Translations under genes and position numbers: made by a program
The notes under the pieces: generated by a model
Told to the model about the DNA's origin: nothing
Databases searched by the model: none
What the model saw: the letters and a program-made list of their open reading frames with translations, nothing else
From: UBA7455 sp026713185
GTDB taxonomy: Bacteria > Pseudomonadota > Gammaproteobacteria > Pseudomonadales > Azotimanducaceae
Length of the DNA stretch: 64,000 nucleotides
NCBI GenBank assembly: GCA_963665785.1
Contig: OY762456.1
Coordinates: 3,286,001-3,350,000, forward strand
Direction: 5' to 3'
Shown here: positions 7,576 to 16,034 of the stretch, in pieces
Position numbering within the stretch: position 1 is the first letter of the stretch
How the letters are laid out: the number at the start of each line of letters is the position of its first letter

Positions 7576-8232
7576 TCAATCTGATTCGGATTCAGCCGGC
7601 CACAAATCCCTGATGTCTGTAAGGTCACGATACAACGTCAGGGATACATCGGTTTCTCCACCCTGGTATACCTCAATTTCCACACCATGTGTTTCTTTGT
7701 CATTCACCAGACAGTAGTAATCAAAGGGTTCACCAACACCCTCATGATCAGGTGGACGTGATCCCCGGTAATCACTGTCGTAGAAATAACCGCGCTCTCC
7801 CATCGCTATCTGGTGATATTCTTCGGCAACCAGAGAATCCATACCGGCTGCATCCTGCAAACGCAGAGACGTCGAGAATTCATCATCAAAGACAGAACCA
7901 AATTCCTCCAGGTCAAACAGTTGCTCAACCACATCCCTGTTGATGGCAAATGAAAATGCAGCGAGCTGTCGACCGGCATCCTCCTCTATGGTCAGATCAA
8001 CGGTATCATCTGTCGCACTTTGTAATGCAAAAGTGGTGCTGAAGCTGTGTTCAAACTGGCCTGTGTTAATCCCGACAACCTTGAATGTCTGATTCCTGAG
8101 TTGATCCGGCAACCCGAAACTATCCGACATCTGTAGTAGATCGCCGGACTGCAAGTCCCGGGGATGATCGAGTCGCCGTACCGCTGGTCCCTTTTTGGTA
8201 CGGCTCCACAGACCTTTTATGAAAGAACTCAC
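7576..8232 (-). CDS. yjfK: YjfK-like protein (DUF2491-type by position)
   Basis: A soluble protein of 218 residues, the size of E. coli YjfK. The identification rests mainly on gene order: DUF2170, PspA, then this gene, exactly as in yjfI-yjfJ-yjfK. The sequence has a positively charged N-terminus, then a beta-rich region (LQSGDLLQMSDSF, TFKVVGINTG) and a C-terminal segment with EVYQGGETDVSLTLYRDL. Its GTG start shares a base with the pspA stop (TAGTG), so translation is coupled. Its molecular function is unknown. A DUF4178-like relationship is also possible. Confidence 0.6.
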   Translation of the reverse strand: MSSFIKGLWSRTKKGPAVRRLDHPRDLQSGDLLQMSDSFGLPDQLRNQTFKVVGINTGQFEHSFSTTFALQSATDDTVDLTIEEDAGRQLAAFSFAINRDVVEQLFDLEEFGSVFDDEFSTSLRLQDAAGMDSLVAEEYHQIAMGERGYFYDSDYRGSRPPDHEGVGEPFDYYCLVNDKETHGVEIEVYQGGETDVSLTLYRDLTDIRDLWPAESESD

Positions 8233-8921
8233 TAACGCTTCGCTTTGATACGGTCGAGTACCGCATTCGCGGATTTGTCTTCACCGCCTTTGATACCGGC
8301 CGATTTCATCCGTTCTTCCAGACTCTTGTCGGAATTCTCCGCTTCCAGTTCTTCCGCCGCGGCCAGACGATCAAAGTTGTTCTGTTGTCGTTCCTTGATC
8401 CGTTCCAGTGAATCCCTTGCAGACAGAATCTTTGAATTGCTTGATGCAAAGTTATCGGTAATCGCGGCACTTGCTCTCTGAACACTCTCAGTGGTCTTTA
8501 CCATGGCCAGTTGCCGTTCATAGTCCTTAATCTGTCGTTCGGTTTTCTTCACCAGTTCCTTCAAACGTACTACATGACCCGAAAAACTCTTATGAACTTC
8601 CTCCTGCTCCACCAGGTCTGCTTCCAGTTGCGCGATCTTCTCGGCTATTTCAAGGGCAAGTTCCTCGTTATCTTTCTCCAGCGCCTGCCCGGCATAACCT
8701 TCATGCTCGGAAATTTCCTTTTTCAGTGATTCCACTTTTCGACCAGCCTGCATCTGTCTGGCCATTACATCGGTCAAATCCTGCTTGGCTTTTCTCAAGT
8801 GAATCTCCGCATCTTTTATCTCCTGTTCGAAAATGCGCGTTCCGTTTGCGTCGACAATCAATTCTCCGACTTCACGGGCTCCGCCTCTTACAGCAGTCAT
8901 AATTTTCTTTAATACACTCAT
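8232..8921 (-). CDS. pspA: PspA/IM30-family membrane-stress protein
   Basis: A peripheral inner-membrane protein of 229 residues that forms ESCRT-III-like helical assemblies and stabilises stressed membranes. It opens with the amphipathic helix VLKKIMTAVRGGAREVGELI. Long coiled-coil helices follow (about residues 30-190: EQEIKDAEIHLRKAKQDL, GQALEKDNEELALEIAEKIA, LKELVKKTERQIKDYERQL) and a short C-terminal tail. No pspF, pspB or pspC lies nearby. This is therefore the YjfJ-type branch that travels with DUF2170, DUF350 and polyamine genes, not the classic Psp system. It is the second gene of an operon preceded by two palindromic operators. Confidence 0.93.
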   Translation of the reverse strand: MSVLKKIMTAVRGGAREVGELIVDANGTRIFEQEIKDAEIHLRKAKQDLTDVMARQMQAGRKVESLKKEISEHEGYAGQALEKDNEELALEIAEKIAQLEADLVEQEEVHKSFSGHVVRLKELVKKTERQIKDYERQLAMVKTTESVQRASAAITDNFASSNSKILSARDSLERIKERQQNNFDRLAAAEELEAENSDKSLEERMKSAGIKGGEDKSANAVLDRIKAKR

Positions 8922-8963
8922 TTAACACTCCTCCTGAATTGACTCCAGGTACTGATCAAAATT

Positions 8964-9371
8964 CTATTCCAGGTAATCTTCCAATGCGGTTATTGCTTCA
9001 ACAGCATTCTCGGTCAAGGTGATGATTTCAAAACCGATATCCTCAATGCTGGAATTGATGGCCAGCGCACCAAATATTACGTATCTGTCCCCAATCCTCG
9101 AAAAGGACGACAACGGCATAGGTATATTCAACTCCAGCATCTCCTCCAGCAAATGGGTCCGACTGTCCGCCTTTACCTCATCTTCTGTAAACAGGTAGGT
9201 AATACACAAAATCTGAGTATCAGTCACTGACACATAACTGGGTAACTCATCAAAATCACCGACTGTAATCTGCAGTACATCTGTCTCTCCAGGAATCGGT
9301 TGGCAATCCAGTTGATAGCCGTTTAAGTCCTCGAGGTTCGAGAGTTGCATTGCCAGATCTTCAGTATTCAT
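8964..9371 (-). CDS. yjfI: DUF2170 family protein (YjfI-like)
   Basis: A small acidic cytosolic protein of 135 residues. It matches the DUF2170/YjfI family in size, in its LPSYVSVTDTQILCITYLF and LNIPMPLSSFSRIGDRYVIFGAL segments, and in its place directly before pspA. Its biochemical role is unknown. It is the first gene of the operon. AAGGAG stands about 8 bases before the ATG. The upstream region holds a plausible promoter (TTGACA, 16 bases, TAAACT on the minus strand) whose -35 lies inside one copy of the palindrome GACATAATATGTC, with a second copy between promoter and gene. Confidence 0.85.
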   Translation of the reverse strand: MNTEDLAMQLSNLEDLNGYQLDCQPIPGETDVLQITVGDFDELPSYVSVTDTQILCITYLFTEDEVKADSRTHLLEEMLELNIPMPLSSFSRIGDRYVIFGALAINSSIEDIGFEIITLTENAVEAITALEDYLE

Positions 9372-9388
9372 TCATTTGCTCCTTTCTG

Positions 9389-9436
9389 GACATATTATGT
9401 CACAAAATCAAGTTTACGCTTTCGACATAATATGTC
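9389..9436 (-). promoter_or_regulatory. Promoter with two palindromic operators for the yjfI-pspA operon
   Basis: Two copies of a perfect 13-base palindrome, GACATATTATGTC at 9389-9401 and GACATAATATGTC at 9424-9436, have centres 35 bases apart. Read on the minus strand, the upstream copy supplies the -35 (TTGACA), followed after 16 bases by TAAACT. The downstream copy lies between the start of transcription and the ribosome site. This is the geometry of a repressed promoter. The same palindrome occurs once more before the lipoprotein/DUF350/spermidine synthase operon. Confidence 0.7.
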
Positions 9437-9523
9437 AAACATTTATTTAAATTATTTTCAGGTCAACCTTTATATCCCGTTAATTAATGGATCAGGAATT
9501 TGATATGTAAATAATATAGGGTC

Positions 9524-11224
9524 CTAATCCCGGTATATTCCCATTTCTTCCTTCCAGGCCCGTGTATGGTACTGGTAGACACGGTTGGTTCCTAACGCAT
9601 TCACGAAAATTGTCTCCATATCGTTGAAAAAACCGTGTGGAAATTCGAACGAAGCGACCAGCAGGTCACGTGTTAACCACCAATGATCAACCGGAAGTCT
9701 CTCCATTGCCAGTATCCGCTGACGAACGCCGACGCGCTGTTTACTCGCTACTGACCATCCCCATTCACCAAAGCTCGGAATATTCTGCCGGTATTGCTCC
9801 ACATGTGGAAAACCGGATGCAGACAGCGTCTTGCCGATGCTCAAAAAAGCATCCTTCGAATGGTATGGAGAAGTGGATTGAACGGACATCACACCGTTGG
9901 TCGATAAAAGCTGATGCAATCGGTGATAGAAGTAATCGCTGTATAGCCTGTCCAGGTCTGGATGACTCGGGTCAGGCAAATCAACGATGATGGCATCATA
10001 GACTTTACCCTCTGCATTTAATCTGTCAGCTTCAACAAAGGCATCACCTATCACCACTTCAACCCGCTTATCCGCAAACGCCCGGCCATTGAGTTCCACC
10101 AGAGCTTGCCGGTACGACGCCATATCGTCCCCCGGGGAAAAAAAATCGACAAGATCCCGATCCAGGTCCACCAGAGTGACGCCGATGGGGTCAAAGCTCA
10201 ATACGTCCCGTAATGCCAGGCCATCACCACCACCGATGATCAGGACTCGCGCTTTCTCACCGACCACGGACATGGGTGGATATACCAGCATGCTGTGGTA
10301 GATATGTTCATCATTACTTGAAAACTGCAGTCGCCCGTTGATATGAAAAGCGTACACGGGTTCAAGGTTGGAAACATGACGACGCTCCGTAATGGTCATG
10401 TGCTGGAACCGCGATGAATGGCTGTAGACCACGGGGTCTTTATAAAGCAGACTGGTCATCTGCAACGTCCAGTCATCGCCGAACCGGTATATGCCGGCTG
10501 CCAGTATCAACACAAGACCATGTGCCATGAGCAGCAGACTGCGTAGCACTATTTTGTGCCAATACCACATCAGAAAGACGAGACCTGCAATCAGATTGGC
10601 TGTGGCAGTCAATACCGCTGCCTGGGTAATCTCCAGAGATAACATCAGACCGACCCAGAGGAACGCACCAATGCCGGCGCCGATATAATCCGCACCATAA
10701 ATGGTACCGGTGTTATGCTCCAGATGCTCTCCATAAACCCGCTCCCTGATTCGGGCAATCAATGGAATCTCCATGCCGATCAGCAGGCCGATGACAATTC
10801 CGAAAAAATACGGACTGTACCGGGCGGTTTTATGCAGCGTCTCAAGCAACCCTCCCCTGGGCATGAGGTCGGGAGGTAAATCGAATGTGTGGGCTATGAT
10901 CTGGGGTAACACCGCACTGAGGGAAACCAGTGTGGCAATCAGCAAAATGCAGCTTACGCCACAGACGGCAATGACAGCTTCCAGCCATGCAAATCCGGAG
11001 AAGGGGTCCTTGACAAGTTTTGCGATGAAGGCCCCCAGACCCATGCTCACGATCATTAAACCAATCATGGTGTAGATCGCTGATTCCATAGTGCCGAGAA
11101 TGCGACCTGCATAATGGGACAACAGATATTCATAGATCAGGCCACAGGCGGCCAGGATACCCATGGTGCCGATCAACAGGATATCGTGAACCAGTAACCG
11201 TGGTCGGGCCCAGGGCATATTCAC
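9524..11224 (-). CDS. Membrane-bound spermidine-synthase-like aminopropyltransferase
   Basis: A 566-residue fusion of a seven- or eight-helix membrane domain (about residues 13-245) with a spermidine-synthase fold. The soluble half shows the cofactor loop GGGDG (residues 331-335), the acidic strand LVDLDRDLVD, GDAF, and the catalytic-region DLPDPSHPDLDRLYS. In spermidine synthase this Asp-rich loop abstracts the amine proton and recognises the polyamine. In the membrane-fused branch the true substrate is not known. It is the last gene after the lipoprotein and DUF350 genes, with short gaps. The set likely modifies or handles polyamines at the inner membrane. Intergenic 9372-9523 holds the next operon's promoter. 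Confidence 0.88.
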   Translation of the reverse strand: MNMPWARPRLLVHDILLIGTMGILAACGLIYEYLLSHYAGRILGTMESAIYTMIGLMIVSMGLGAFIAKLVKDPFSGFAWLEAVIAVCGVSCILLIATLVSLSAVLPQIIAHTFDLPPDLMPRGGLLETLHKTARYSPYFFGIVIGLLIGMEIPLIARIRERVYGEHLEHNTGTIYGADYIGAGIGAFLWVGLMLSLEITQAAVLTATANLIAGLVFLMWYWHKIVLRSLLLMAHGLVLILAAGIYRFGDDWTLQMTSLLYKDPVVYSHSSRFQHMTITERRHVSNLEPVYAFHINGRLQFSSNDEHIYHSMLVYPPMSVVGEKARVLIIGGGDGLALRDVLSFDPIGVTLVDLDRDLVDFFSPGDDMASYRQALVELNGRAFADKRVEVVIGDAFVEADRLNAEGKVYDAIIVDLPDPSHPDLDRLYSDYFYHRLHQLLSTNGVMSVQSTSPYHSKDAFLSIGKTLSASGFPHVEQYRQNIPSFGEWGWSVASKQRVGVRQRILAMERLPVDHWWLTRDLLVASFEFPHGFFNDMETIFVNALGTNRVYQYHTRAWKEEMGIYRD

Positions 11225-11248
11225 GGGAAGACTCCCGCTTTGACAGGC

Positions 11249-12151
11249 TTACGCAAACAGAGCGACGAAAAAGAGACCCGTGGAAATTGCGATAGCGGCT
11301 TCGATAGCGGCGACGCCAACATTGTTCTGCTGATCGACTTCCTCGACAACATCAACGCCCATCAACACAACCATTCTGGCCAGAGCCGCAATCAGCGATA
11401 CCAGGATTGTGAAACCCAATGACACGAGCGCCCAGAGAATAATGGCAACAATCAGATCGTCAGCTTGATAGGCAACCACACCTGATGCCGCTGTAATGGC
11501 AAGAGCAACACCCATCAGATGTCCAAAAAATCTTACAGACAATGCCGTCTGACGGTCAGCAAACGCTGACTGCAGACTATTGCCATCATGCCGGCGGGCA
11601 TATACCCAACCCCGGTAGCTGGCAACCAGAGCCATCAGAAGCTGGGTAATCACAAACGCCGCGAGAACAGAAAGCAGTCCACCCAGGGTGTCGCTTTCTA
11701 CCCAGATCATTACTGCCCTGAGCACAAGTCCAGTGGCCAGAGTATTTGCTGCGTCAACCAGGGCGGCAGCGGTGTTGCCGGATTTTATCTGGGATTGGAT
11801 TTCTATACCCCGCAGGACAATTTTGTCCTGCATGAGTCTGCCTACCTTGATCAATAAGAGACCGAGTATACCGTAAGCCAGGACACTGACGATTTCATTG
11901 ACATAGGTAATCCCCGGTTCTCCAGATACTGCACCCGTCAACATCAATGCCAGCGCCAGAATACCTGCTGCCATCGCGATACCGAACGCCACGTTATCCC
12001 GGGTTGCCAGTTCTTCGGCACTGTCCACATTCGCTACAATACCGGTAATGAACCTCAGTGCGGAAATCATGGCAACTGCAATCACCAGATCAATCAGGAG
12101 TATCTGGTATATATAGGTATCAATGGCGCTGAAGTTGATTATTTCGTCCAT
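11249..12151 (-). CDS. DUF350 integral membrane protein (YjfL-like, duplicated)
   Basis: An integral membrane protein of 300 residues with about eight hydrophobic helices. This is roughly twice the size of E. coli YjfL (about 130 residues), so it holds tandem DUF350 units: residues about 10-140 and about 145-300, each with four helices. A conserved-looking VNEIVSVLAYGILGLLLI segment in the first half is paralleled by later VALAITAASGVVAYQADDLI and LVSLGFTILVSLIAALARMVVL. The function of DUF350 is unknown. It recurrently neighbours PspA, spermidine-synthase-like and ATP-grasp genes. It lies between the lipoprotein and spermidine-synthase genes, with gaps of 24-36 bases. Confidence 0.85.
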   Translation of the reverse strand: MDEIINFSAIDTYIYQILLIDLVIAVAMISALRFITGIVANVDSAEELATRDNVAFGIAMAAGILALALMLTGAVSGEPGITYVNEIVSVLAYGILGLLLIKVGRLMQDKIVLRGIEIQSQIKSGNTAAALVDAANTLATGLVLRAVMIWVESDTLGGLLSVLAAFVITQLLMALVASYRGWVYARRHDGNSLQSAFADRQTALSVRFFGHLMGVALAITAASGVVAYQADDLIVAIILWALVSLGFTILVSLIAALARMVVLMGVDVVEEVDQQNNVGVAAIEAAIAISTGLFFVALFA

Positions 12152-12187
12152 AGTCCTGCCCTTTTGTACGGATAATGTGGAAAACGC

Positions 12188-13135
12188 TTATTTTCCACGG
12201 GAAAAGCCCGATGATGTCCTGAAACCGCTGTTTCTGGAGCTACTCTGGAATTTACTGGTTTTACCCGATGATGAATACTGACTTTTGAAAGTTGACTTCT
12301 GAAGCCCTCTACTGCCTGAACTGAGCCCTGCAGAACCTCCCCGAGTCCTGGCATAGGGACTTTTGTACCTGCCCTGTGTACCAAACTGTTTCCTGGAACG
12401 GTTGTCCACATCCAGTTGACTGGCTCTCTGCGTCCGGGATGTATAATGGTTGCGACCCACATCATGATAATAAGAATAACCGCGATTTCCGGCCCAGTCG
12501 TGGTAGTAATGATTTCTGCCAAACATGCTGGAGAAGAAAGCATACTGGCCATACCAGGCCCAGAATGAACCGCCTGCACCGTGCGACCATTGGCCGTAAT
12601 GGGGATTACCGACGTACTGACTGCCTGGACCCTGGTCCCTGGATTTGTTTAATGTCTGCTCAGCCGTCTGACTGATGGCATTGACTCTTGCCAGTTCACC
12701 TTCCGATAAATCCGCAAGTACATTAACGGTATCTGACAAGGCATCGTTGTAGGTTTCCCGAACGGTGGCCGAGTTAAGTTTTGACGCTTCATCCAGTTTC
12801 TCTGTCCAGGAGTCGAAACCGGCGCCATCCCTGACTTTCTGCAGCCTATCTTCCAAACCCAGGAATAAAGGTCCTTTGACGGTGGCATCTTTTTCCAGTT
12901 CTACCAGTAACGCTCTGAGTTCCGGTCTTTTGTTTTTCAGGACTTCCGAGTATTGCCGGATGATCGTGGCATTTCTGATACCGTTCGCACTCAGGGCATC
13001 CCTGATACCATTGAGATTCTGTTCGACCGCTGCAATTTGATCCTCGACCCTGGCCTTGCCTGATGAACAGCCCTGTAACAGCAGCACCAAACCGACAATG
13101 AGAATCGGGATTCCTGCCATTCGCCTATACATCAT
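12188..13135 (-). CDS. Lipoprotein with low-complexity Ser/Gly C-terminus, PspA-associated locus
   Basis: An outer or inner membrane lipoprotein of about 315 residues, first gene of the DUF350/spermidine synthase operon. I prefer ATG at 13135, with GGGAAAG upstream. The longer ATG at 13183 lies inside the palindromic operator. The lipobox LLLQGC ends a clear signal peptide. The next 150 residues are helical and charged (VEDQIAAVEQNLNGIRDALS). They are followed by an aromatic Gly/His/Tyr-rich segment (GNPHYGQWSHGAGGSFWAWY) and a basic Ser/Gly-rich tail. The C-terminal composition recalls the DUF1190/YjfM protein at the same place in E. coli, but I cannot claim homology. Role unknown. Confidence 0.75.
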   Translation of the reverse strand: MMYRRMAGIPILIVGLVLLLQGCSSGKARVEDQIAAVEQNLNGIRDALSANGIRNATIIRQYSEVLKNKRPELRALLVELEKDATVKGPLFLGLEDRLQKVRDGAGFDSWTEKLDEASKLNSATVRETYNDALSDTVNVLADLSEGELARVNAISQTAEQTLNKSRDQGPGSQYVGNPHYGQWSHGAGGSFWAWYGQYAFFSSMFGRNHYYHDWAGNRGYSYYHDVGRNHYTSRTQRASQLDVDNRSRKQFGTQGRYKSPYARTRGGSAGLSSGSRGLQKSTFKSQYSSSGKTSKFQSSSRNSGFRTSSGFSRGK

Positions 13136-13177
13136 CGCACTTTCCCTTTGGCGCCTGCATACCTCTGAGGTCCGAAT

Positions 13178-13192
13178 CGACATAATATGTCG
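13178..13192. promoter_or_regulatory. Palindromic operator upstream of the lipoprotein/DUF350 operon
   Basis: CGACATAATATGTCG is a perfect 15-base palindrome whose core GACATAATATGTC is identical to the site at 9424-9436 and the mirror of 9389-9401. It lies about 45 bases upstream of the preferred lipoprotein start. A GATAAT hexamer occurs about 10 bases upstream on the minus strand, so the operator likely overlaps the transcription start. A common repressor for both operons is inferred. Confidence 0.65.
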
Positions 13193-13271
13193 CTAATTAT
13201 CGCACAGCGACTTGAAATTTCCAGACATTTTTCCGACATTGGAATTCTTGCAATTTTCAAGGCTGAACCAG

Positions 13272-13367
13272 TCATGGAATAGCTTTTACCCTATCACGAA
13301 TCCGGTTGCCAAATGCCATTCTGTTGCAAAAATCAAGGAACGCATCCACCAGATAAACCGGATTCAT
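13272..13367 (-). CDS. Possible 31-residue protein downstream of tusA
   Basis: A 31-codon ORF (starts MNPVYLVDAFLDF, ends RDRVKAIP) with a strong AGGAAG ribosome site 5-6 bases before the ATG. It begins 52 bases after the TusA-like gene on the same strand. It would be an amphipathic, basic-ended peptide. No family is recognised. The good ribosome site and position are the only evidence. Confidence 0.4.
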   Translation of the reverse strand: MNPVYLVDAFLDFCNRMAFGNRIRDRVKAIP

Positions 13368-13418
13368 TTCAACTTCCTGTAGAAATCAGTGTGCTCTGCC
13401 CAGGATGGAAACAACAAA

Positions 13419-13652
13419 TCACCCTTTGCGAATCCAGTATCGATATTCCGTTTTGGATGATTCCTGGTGAACCATTTCATGATTGAGGAACTTGCAGTAA
13501 TTTGGAAAATCCCAGGAAGTGGACGGATCAGTGGCTACCACCATCATGACCTGGCCTTTTTCAATGTCCATCATTTTGTTGCGTACTACCAGCAGCGGTT
13601 CCGGACATTTCAGTCCCTTCGTATCTACTTTTACATCCACTTCAACACTCAT
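13419..13652 (-). CDS. TusA-family sulfur carrier protein
   Basis: A small cytosolic sulfur carrier of 77 residues. The persulfide-accepting Cys is in the family motif CPEP (GLKCPEPLLVVRNKM). The start at 13652 has AGGGG eight to nine bases upstream and is preferred over an ATG eight codons earlier. The C-terminal half (GQVMMVVATDPSTSWDFPNYCKF) matches the TusA/SirA fold. TusA passes sulfur for tRNA thiolation or to other biosynthetic enzymes. Here it directly follows a PQQ alcohol dehydrogenase gene, an unusual pairing. That suggests a dedicated carrier rather than the housekeeping one, though this is inference. Confidence 0.85.
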   Translation of the reverse strand: MSVEVDVKVDTKGLKCPEPLLVVRNKMMDIEKGQVMMVVATDPSTSWDFPNYCKFLNHEMVHQESSKTEYRYWIRKG

Positions 13653-13678
13653 GTCAGCATTCCCCTCTTGATGCATCT

Positions 13679-15937
13679 TCAGTATCCCTTTCTCAACTCA
13701 TCATGGAGTTTGTGCGCCTCATTTATGATGTATGCCTGTACGGCAAAAGTATCCTCCTGGTCCATCACATCCGCAAAACCAATCATACCACGGTCTTTCA
13801 GAATTCCAGTCAACACGATATCTTCAAATATCAGATGTTTGCCGGCTGTCATGTATCTCAGATCAGGTAAAACACCACCGCTTTTCAGTCCTGGACCATG
13901 ACAAACGCCGCAATACCGATGATATACGGCAATGCCGCGATTTAATTGACTCTCCGAAGCTTTTGGTTTTGCTGGTGGTTCTGGCATGGGAGCGTCCGGC
14001 TCTATCGGTGGCAATTGAACATTACCACCCAGCTTGAATGTCAATATCCTGCCTCTGCTGCGTTGCCCGATTTTCTCTGCTGCACCTCCGGCGGCCAGTG
14101 CAAAGGCGCCGCCCCAACCGGCGACAACCGTTACGTATTGTTCACCGTTGATCATGTATGTGACGGGTGGTGCGATGACTCCTGTCTGTGCTGGATGGTT
14201 CCACAATTCTTCTCCGGTATCTGCTCGATAGGCGACAAACTGACCATGAGATGTACCCTGAAATATGAGATTTCCCTGCGTCGACAGGAGACCGCCGTTC
14301 CAGGGACCTACATGTTGGATACGCCACGCTTCTTCCTGCCGGACAGGGTCCCAGGCAGAGATATGACCACGCACCAGGCCTTCGATCTTGTCATCCAATG
14401 ACCGGACCCCGCTGGGAATATTGAGTTGCCAGTCCACCGCAATATTCCATTGACCTTCTTCATATTGGAACTGCGGCTCGTTGCCAAAAGAAAAGGGGAT
14501 GTCCAGCGCCGGAATATAAATCAGTCCAGTCTCAGGACTATAGGACATGGGTTGCCAGTTATGACCACCAAATGGAGAAGGTTTGTGCAGAGCCGCTTCG
14601 ATCTCTTCGGCAGACATGCTGCTTAATACTGCAATCTGTTCCCCGGTGGTCAATTCAGACAACGGGCTGGTAAATTGATACCGGCTGTTCTGTGTCTCTA
14701 CCGGACGACCAGACTTCGGATCAACATGCGTAGCCCAGGTAATCGGTACGTACGGTTGCGCGGAGATGAACTCACCAGTGACTCTATCCAGAACATAGAA
14801 AAATCCATTTTTCGGCGCCTGCATGATTACCTTGCGGGTCTCACCGTTGATGATGAGGTCCGCAAGAATCATGTGCTGTGTCGCGGTGTAGTCCCAGGTG
14901 TCTCCAGGGGTAGTCTGATAATGCCAGACATATTCCCCGGTATCCGGATTCAGTGCGACAATAGACGACAGGAACAGATTGTCACCACCACCGGGACTGC
15001 GTACGACCTGATTCCATGGCGCGCCGTTTCCAACGCCAATATACAGCAGGTTCAATTCCGGATCATAAGACATGGAGTCCCACACGGTTCCACCACCACC
15101 CATCTCCCACCAGGTACCCATCCAGGTTTGGGCTGCATATTCCATCGCTGCCGACTCGAAAGGTTCAGCGGGATTGCCCGGGACAGTGTAGAAACGCCAG
15201 ACTTGATTTCCCGTAGCGGTATCATAGGCAGTGACATAACCGCGGACTCCGTATTCTGCACCGCCATTGCCGATAATCACTTTGTCGTTAACGATTCTGG
15301 GAGCGCCGGTGATGGTATAGGGCTGGCTCCGGTCAATGGTGTTGATGTCCCATTGCACACTGCCGTCAGCAGCGTCCAGTGCGATCAAACGGCCATCAAT
15401 CGTGCCCACAAAAACACTTCCCTTCCAGACAGCAACCCCGCGGTTAACCACATCACAGCAAGCATTTGCACCCCATGCTTTGGGCGCCTGTGGATCATAT
15501 TTCCACAGCAGTTCACCATTTTGCGCATTATGGGCAAACACCACACTCCAGGAACCGGTGGTATACATCACCCCGTCGATCACAATGGGTGATGCCTCCA
15601 GACCCCGATTGGTTTCCGTGTCAAAGTACCAGGCAAGTCCCAGAGTCTGAACGTTACCGTCATTGATCTGAGTCAGCGGACTGAAACGGGCTTCATCGTA
15701 GGTTCTGCCGTGCGCCAGCCAGTTTTGCGGTTCACTGTCCGCATCCCGGATACGGTCACCATCAACAGTCTGCGTCACTCGACTGACATGAGCGGCAAAT
15801 TGATTGTTGTCAATCTGATCGGAAATATCCCGTGGTGGGTCCTTCTGCATCATCAGGACCAGAATGACCCCACCCAGAAAAACGAGTCCCAGAACAAGCA
15901 TGGAGGTTTTTTGCATACCAATACCGGCAGTTTTCAT
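13679..15937 (-). CDS. PQQ-dependent quinohemoprotein alcohol dehydrogenase
   Basis: A periplasmic dehydrogenase of 752 residues oxidising alcohols with PQQ and passing electrons to its own haem. An N-terminal hydrophobic segment (residues 12-30) is a signal or anchor. Eight-bladed propeller W-motifs follow. Adjacent Cys160-Cys161 form the vicinal disulfide over PQQ. The catalytic Asp349 lies in TWDYTATQ; the residue two further on is Thr rather than the Asp found in lanthanide enzymes, so calcium is expected. A C-terminal cytochrome c domain carries CGVCHG. The start ATG has AAGGTGA upstream. The substrate range (ethanol-like versus polymer or terpene alcohol) cannot be read from sequence. 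The next gene encodes a TusA-like protein. Confidence 0.93.
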   Translation of the reverse strand: MKTAGIGMQKTSMLVLGLVFLGGVILVLMMQKDPPRDISDQIDNNQFAAHVSRVTQTVDGDRIRDADSEPQNWLAHGRTYDEARFSPLTQINDGNVQTLGLAWYFDTETNRGLEASPIVIDGVMYTTGSWSVVFAHNAQNGELLWKYDPQAPKAWGANACCDVVNRGVAVWKGSVFVGTIDGRLIALDAADGSVQWDINTIDRSQPYTITGAPRIVNDKVIIGNGGAEYGVRGYVTAYDTATGNQVWRFYTVPGNPAEPFESAAMEYAAQTWMGTWWEMGGGGTVWDSMSYDPELNLLYIGVGNGAPWNQVVRSPGGGDNLFLSSIVALNPDTGEYVWHYQTTPGDTWDYTATQHMILADLIINGETRKVIMQAPKNGFFYVLDRVTGEFISAQPYVPITWATHVDPKSGRPVETQNSRYQFTSPLSELTTGEQIAVLSSMSAEEIEAALHKPSPFGGHNWQPMSYSPETGLIYIPALDIPFSFGNEPQFQYEEGQWNIAVDWQLNIPSGVRSLDDKIEGLVRGHISAWDPVRQEEAWRIQHVGPWNGGLLSTQGNLIFQGTSHGQFVAYRADTGEELWNHPAQTGVIAPPVTYMINGEQYVTVVAGWGGAFALAAGGAAEKIGQRSRGRILTFKLGGNVQLPPIEPDAPMPEPPAKPKASESQLNRGIAVYHRYCGVCHGPGLKSGGVLPDLRYMTAGKHLIFEDIVLTGILKDRGMIGFADVMDQEDTFAVQAYIINEAHKLHDELRKGY

Positions 15938-16034
15938 GGACTCACCTTTCTACAGGACTCTCGTCAAACACAACTAAGAGATTCCAAGTAAGCCGATCTC
16001 TACGATACTAAAAAATCAGTACGGTATCCAACCC

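Noticed and set aside
14675..15592. 305-codon plus-strand frame
   Set aside because: It is antisense to the PQQ dehydrogenase, which has clear motifs in the other frame.
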